A program made the position numbers and the translations under genes. The notes beneath the pieces were generated by a model. It had not been told where the DNA came from, did no database searches, and saw only the letters and a program-made list of their open reading frames with translations. Shown in pieces: positions 60,679 through 64,000 of a stretch of 64,000 bases of DNA. This stretch comes from Pseudolachnospira sp964507035. GTDB taxonomy: Bacteria; Bacillota; Clostridia; Lachnospirales; Lachnospiraceae. The first letter of the stretch is position 1; each line of letters opens with the position of its first letter. The DNA lies in contig CAZDOQ010000001.1 in NCBI GenBank assembly GCA_964507035.1, forward strand, positions 1 to 64,000, given 5' to 3'.

Positions 60679-62035
60679 GCTTATGCCTTTCGTCCTCCTC
60701 TGAAAATGCCTCTGTGCTGTCGCTGGCTTTAAACAGCACCAAGATTGTCTGGAAAATAATCCGGATATCATTCCACAAACTGAAATTTTCAATATACATC
60801 AGATCCAGGATCAGCTTGTCCTTGGAACTGGTATTGTATTTTCCCATGATCTGGGCATAGCCTGTCAGCCCCGCTTTCACCCGGTGCCGGTACTGGAACT
60901 CCGGCAGATTCTCCGAGTAGGCGTACACATACTCGGTCATCTCCGGTCTGGGACCCACCAGACTCATGTCCCCCTTCAGAATATTAAGCAGCTGGGGCAG
61001 CTCGTCCAGCCGGTACTTCCGCAGGAAATGGCCCACCGGCGTGATCCGGCTGTCATGGTCCGTGACCAGATGCTTGTCCGCATGCTCCACCATGGTCCGG
61101 AATTTGTAGATGGTAAACACCCGGCCGTTCCGGGTCACCCGTCCCTGCCGGAACAAGACGCTGCCCCCATCCCCCATCTTGATGGCGATGGCGCAGGCCA
61201 GCAGAATGGGGCTCAGCACGAGCAGTCCCACCAGGGAGACCCCAATGTCCATGAGCCGCTTGATCAGCTTCTGCTCCGCCGACAGGTCCCGGACTTTCGC
61301 CTCAATCATGGACACATCGTCCAGAATCACATGGCGGGAGTTGATATTGACCACATCCACAATTTCCGGGTTATAGTAGACGTTTTTCATCTTCTGATAG
61401 CAGAATTCCACGATCTCCGTGCGCTGTCCCCCGGGCACATTGTTCAAAAACACCGTGTCCACCTGCAGGATCTCATCCCAGATAGCCGGGTCCTCATAGA
61501 GGATCACCTTCTCCACATGGTACTGCTTCTTGTACTTGCCGATGCCCCGGCGCAGGTCCCCCAGGGTATCCCGGGACTCGGAGATGATCAGACATTTTTC
61601 CGGTTTTACAAAAAAGAAGTATATTGCGTGGCCGCCGTAGGTAAAAATAATAATGCAAAAAACCTGCAGCACAAACACCACCGCCAGCAACAGGATATCC
61701 TCCTCCAAAAATTCCTTGGTGTTAGCGTCGTTGGTGTTCATGACCACCAGCATGATAAAGGTGAAGAGATCCGTAAACAGCACCGACAGGATCAGGGAGT
61801 AAATAATCGGCTTGCTCTTGCGGGTGCCGATGTCGTACCGGCCGTAAATATTGGTGAGCAGCAGTCCGCCCGCCACAAAGGTCACGCCGGTGACGGCGGC
61901 AGTCCGGGAGGGCACCAGAATCTGCGGATTGTGGATGGACAACAGCAGAAAGAAAATCCCCATCAGCAGCGCGTACAGCAGCAGCTTCATCAGCAGAACG
62001 ATACTTCTTCGGCATTTATACAGTTTATCTTTCAA
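60662..62035 (-). CDS. Polyprenyl-phosphate sugar phosphotransferase (second initiating enzyme)
   Basis: From TTG 62035 a 457-residue initiating enzyme. N-terminal membrane spans (starting VLLMKLLLYALLMGIFFLL) and a Rossmann-like middle precede the catalytic domain: KRLMDIGVSLVGLLVLSP, VLFRQGRVTRNGRVFTIYK, FRTMVEHADKH, and DELPQLLNILKGDMSLVGPR. The TTG is preceded by AGAGGAAG at 6 bases. Longer in-frame starts (62083, 62116) fall in or on the promoter at 62088-62116. It is the first gene of the GC-rich unit, so it probably primes the galactofuranose-containing repeat. The other enzyme of this class is at 42083. Confidence 0.91.
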   Translation of the reverse strand: MKDKLYKCRRSIVLLMKLLLYALLMGIFFLLLSIHNPQILVPSRTAAVTGVTFVAGGLLLTNIYGRYDIGTRKSKPIIYSLILSVLFTDLFTFIMLVVMNTNDANTKEFLEEDILLLAVVFVLQVFCIIIFTYGGHAIYFFFVKPEKCLIISESRDTLGDLRRGIGKYKKQYHVEKVILYEDPAIWDEILQVDTVFLNNVPGGQRTEIVEFCYQKMKNVYYNPEIVDVVNINSRHVILDDVSMIEAKVRDLSAEQKLIKRLMDIGVSLVGLLVLSPILLACAIAIKMGDGGSVLFRQGRVTRNGRVFTIYKFRTMVEHADKHLVTDHDSRITPVGHFLRKYRLDELPQLLNILKGDMSLVGPRPEMTEYVYAYSENLPEFQYRHRVKAGLTGYAQIMGKYNTSSKDKLILDLMYIENFSLWNDIRIIFQTILVLFKASDSTEAFSEEDERHKHEEKV

Positions 62036-62087
62036 AACGCTTCCTCTTTGCCTGAGATAAAATTGGCCGGACTTTACAGCCATAATA

Positions 62088-62116
62088 AGGGTATCACGTA
62101 ACGCTCTCTCCGTCAA
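62088..62116 (-). promoter_or_regulatory. Promoter of the 62035-to-53676 polysaccharide unit
   Basis: Minus-strand TTGACG (62116-62111), a 17-base spacer and TACCCT (62093-62088). The -35 box is near perfect and the -10 box weak, which suits an activated promoter. It is divergent from the VanW-gene promoter about 95 bases away. Confidence 0.5.
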
Positions 62117-62210
62117 GTTTTGCCATGAAATCTTCCGCCGATACGGGGTCGGAAAATCTGACGATTTTTTTAAGAAACAATGAAATCCTTACGAACTCTC
62201 GGATCACATC

Positions 62211-62239
62211 TTGCATTTGGATTGGGGTGTTGCTATACT
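62211..62239 (+). promoter_or_regulatory. Sigma-A-type extended -10 promoter of the VanW-family gene
   Basis: Plus-strand TTGCAT (62211-62216), a 17-base spacer and TATACT (62234-62239), preceded by TGC to give an extended -10. It lies about 39 bases before the ATG at 62278. Confidence 0.8.
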
Positions 62240-62277
62240 ATTAATGCTACATGGATTCAAAAGAAAAGGAGTACCAT

Positions 62278-63810
62278 ATGAATGTAAGACATCTGCTGGC
62301 CGGATCAGCCCTCTGTCTGCTGCTCTTCTCTGCTCAGAGCCAAGTGCAGGCGGCGCCGGCAGAAGAAAGTGAAACCACTGCCGCCGGAGAAAGCAGTGCG
62401 TCCGCTGCGGATAACAGCGAGGTCATTGCCGAAGGGATCTATGCCGGCGAAGTATACATTGGAGGAATGACGCCGTCGGAAGCTGCGGAAGCGGTGGATG
62501 CCTATTTCCAGGAAATCGCCTCCTCCCCCTTCACCGTGACGGTGGATTCCCAAACCGTCTCCACCACCCTGGCGGAGCTGGGCCTTTCCTGGGATTCCCA
62601 GGAGACCTTGGAGCAGGCGGCGGATCTGGGAAAGAGCGGTCCGGTGCTGCAGCGGTATAAGACCCTGATGGATTTGAAATACGGAACCGTGACCCTGGAT
62701 GTGCCCCGCCAGCTGGATGAAACCCTGGTGCAGGAGTTTGTGGCAAACCAGGTGGCAGTTCTGGATCAGGAAGCCCAGAACGCCACCATCACCCGGCAGA
62801 ACGGGACCTTCGTGGTGACCCAGCACACCACCGGCCTTGCCACCAACCAGGAAGAAACGGTGAACGCCATCCTCACCGCCGTGCAGGATAGTCTCACCTC
62901 CAACATGCAGGTGACGGCCACGGTGGAGGTGACCCAACCCGCCCGGACTTACGAGGCTCTGAGCCAGATCCAGGATCTGCTGGGCACTTATCCCACCGAT
63001 TACAGTTCCAGTTCCTCCGGCCGGAAGAACAACATTGAAGTGGCGACGGAGCGTCTGGACGGAGTGGTGCTGATGCCCGGGGAAAGCCTCTCGGTCAGCG
63101 ACACCATTCTGCCCCGGGAACCGGAAAACGGCTACCAGATAGCCACCCAGTACAGCGAAGGCGAGACCGTGGAAGCCTACGGCGGCGGCGTCTGCCAGGT
63201 TTCCTCCACCCTGTACAACGCTCTGTTAAAGGCGGAGATCAAAGTGACGGAGCGGGCTCCCCACTCCATGGTGGTTGACTACGTGCCCTACGCCTTTGAC
63301 GCAGCCATTGCCGCCGGGGTCAAGGATTTGGTGTTTGAGAATAACCTGGATCACCCCATTTACATTGCCGCCAGCGCCAACGGCAGCACCCTGCGTTTTT
63401 CCATCTACGGAGTCGAGTACCGCGCCTCCAACCGGGAGGTGGAGTATGTGGCCACCACGGTGTCCGTAAATTACCTGGAGCCCACGACCGTGTATGACGA
63501 CACCATGTACGTAGGAGAACAGACCACGTCCGGTTCCAACAAACCGGCAGTGGTGGCCTACCTGGAAAAGGTGGTCTATGAGGACGGCGTGGAAGTGAGC
63601 CGGACTACCCTGCACACAGACACCTACGCAGGTTCCCAGCGGGTCACCACCATCGGCACCAAGCCTCTGGAGGAGACCACGGCGGCGTCCAGCGAGAGCA
63701 CCGAGGAGAACTCCGAAGAGACAACCGCTCCGGCAGAAACCCAGGCGTCTTCGACAGAGACAACCGCCGCGCCGGAAGCCTCCGGGGAAGGGCAGGAAGT
63801 GTCCCAATAG
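62278..63810 (+). CDS. VanW-family exported protein with peptidoglycan-binding-like domain
   Basis: A 510-residue exported protein. The signal peptide (about residues 1-26, ending QVQAAPA) is followed by an acidic linker and a PG_binding_4-type repeat (EGIYAGEVYIGGMTPSEAAE, about 52-71). The VanW domain covers about 245-385, with LDGVVLMPGESLSVSDTI and GGGVCQVSSTLYNALL. The tail is Glu/Thr/Ser-rich. VanW biochemistry is unknown; the family is tied to the cell envelope of Gram-positives. I chose ATG 62278, with AAAGGAG 6 bases before it; an ATG at 62251 has no ribosome site. It is transcribed away from the polysaccharide run from its own promoter. Confidence 0.9.
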   Translation: MNVRHLLAGSALCLLLFSAQSQVQAAPAEESETTAAGESSASAADNSEVIAEGIYAGEVYIGGMTPSEAAEAVDAYFQEIASSPFTVTVDSQTVSTTLAELGLSWDSQETLEQAADLGKSGPVLQRYKTLMDLKYGTVTLDVPRQLDETLVQEFVANQVAVLDQEAQNATITRQNGTFVVTQHTTGLATNQEETVNAILTAVQDSLTSNMQVTATVEVTQPARTYEALSQIQDLLGTYPTDYSSSSSGRKNNIEVATERLDGVVLMPGESLSVSDTILPREPENGYQIATQYSEGETVEAYGGGVCQVSSTLYNALLKAEIKVTERAPHSMVVDYVPYAFDAAIAAGVKDLVFENNLDHPIYIAASANGSTLRFSIYGVEYRASNREVEYVATTVSVNYLEPTTVYDDTMYVGEQTTSGSNKPAVVAYLEKVVYEDGVEVSRTTLHTDTYAGSQRVTTIGTKPLEETTAASSESTEENSEETTAPAETQASSTETTAAPEASGEGQEVSQ

Positions 63811-63905
63811 AACGGCGGCCCGCCCTGCTGGGTGGAGGCGGACAGAAACCCACGGGACGGACCTAAAACCATGGGATAGACTGAAAAGCGGACCAAAAGA
63901 AAAGA

Positions 63906-63940
63906 AGGGAGGAAATCCTACATATCCGGGTTTTCTCCCT
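63906..63940 (+). terminator. Probable terminator of the VanW-family gene
   Basis: Ten-base arms AGGGAGGAAA (63906-63915) and TTTTCTCCCT (63931-63940) pair fully with one G-U and a 15-base loop. The following CTTGTTATGT is only moderately T-rich. It lies 95 bases past the stop codon. Confidence 0.5.
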
Positions 63941-64000
63941 CTTGTTATGTCTCTCCCAATTTGTTGCCTCTTCTTTTCTCACAGGTCTTACAGGCCCAGC

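Noticed and set aside
1..64000. CRISPR arrays, tRNA or rRNA genes, insertion sequences.
   Set aside because: No regularly spaced repeats, cloverleaf or rRNA-like blocks, transposase motifs or paired terminal repeats were noticed on either strand; no computational search was possible.

Overview
The window reads as part of a chromosome of a Gram-positive, gut-type Clostridia, most likely Lachnospiraceae. I infer this from the surface proteins with DUF4214 repeats, the YkuD L,D-transpeptidase carrying choline-binding-like repeats, the VanW-family protein, the strong GGAGG-type ribosome sites and the sigma-A-type promoters. No species is claimed. Almost everything between 2.3 and 62 kb lies on the minus strand and makes, polymerises, exports or decorates surface polysaccharide. 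About twenty glycosyltransferases are present.

Region A (2-2226, plus strand) holds the end of a CNNM/CBS-domain transporter gene and manA. Region B (2287-10583, minus) holds two secreted wall enzymes with DUF4214 repeats, one NlpC/P60-like and one L,D-transpeptidase. They flank a sugar nucleotidyltransferase and two GT4 glycosyltransferases. Two good promoters and one terminator are visible here.

Region C (10663-29454, minus) is one long gene run. It encodes GDP-D-rhamnose synthesis (manC, gmd, rmd, helped by manA), a Wzm/Wzt ABC exporter whose ATPase has a C-terminal glycan-binding-type domain, four GT4 enzymes forming two related blocks, a polytopic PMT-like transferase, two O-antigen-ligase/polymerase-like proteins, and an MBOAT plus AlgX-like acylation pair. 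Together these suggest a D-rhamnose-containing glycan that is exported by the ABC route, acylated, and ligated to a surface acceptor.

Region D (29455-30140) is a scar. It holds a SWIM zinc-finger gene broken by an amber codon inside its zinc motif, and a short unexplained ORF. Region E (30141-42045, minus) is sharply AT-rich and looks like an acquired Wzx/Wzy cassette. Besides Wzz-, Wzy- and Wzx-like proteins and an Alg13/Alg14-like pair, it contains a DRE-TIM aldolase fused to a Rossmann-like domain, a KDG-kinase-like PfkB enzyme, a CMP-sugar synthetase and a sialyltransferase-like enzyme. This set has no NeuB/KdsA-type synthase and could make and transfer an undescribed CMP-activated 2-keto-3-deoxy acid. 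It is the best candidate here for new biology.

Region F (42083-62035, minus) is GC-rich again. It has two initiating phosphoglycosyltransferases, one at each end, two flippases, a polymerase-like membrane protein, an acyltransferase, UDP-galactopyranose mutase and nine further glycosyltransferases. Promoters lie before the distal phosphoglycosyltransferase, inside the run at 53.65 kb, and at 44.84 kb. The last one fires straight into an intrinsic-terminator hairpin, an arrangement that suggests attenuation or processive antitermination. Region G (62278-63810, plus) is a VanW-family protein with its own strong divergent promoter. I found no tRNA, rRNA, CRISPR array or intact insertion sequence.
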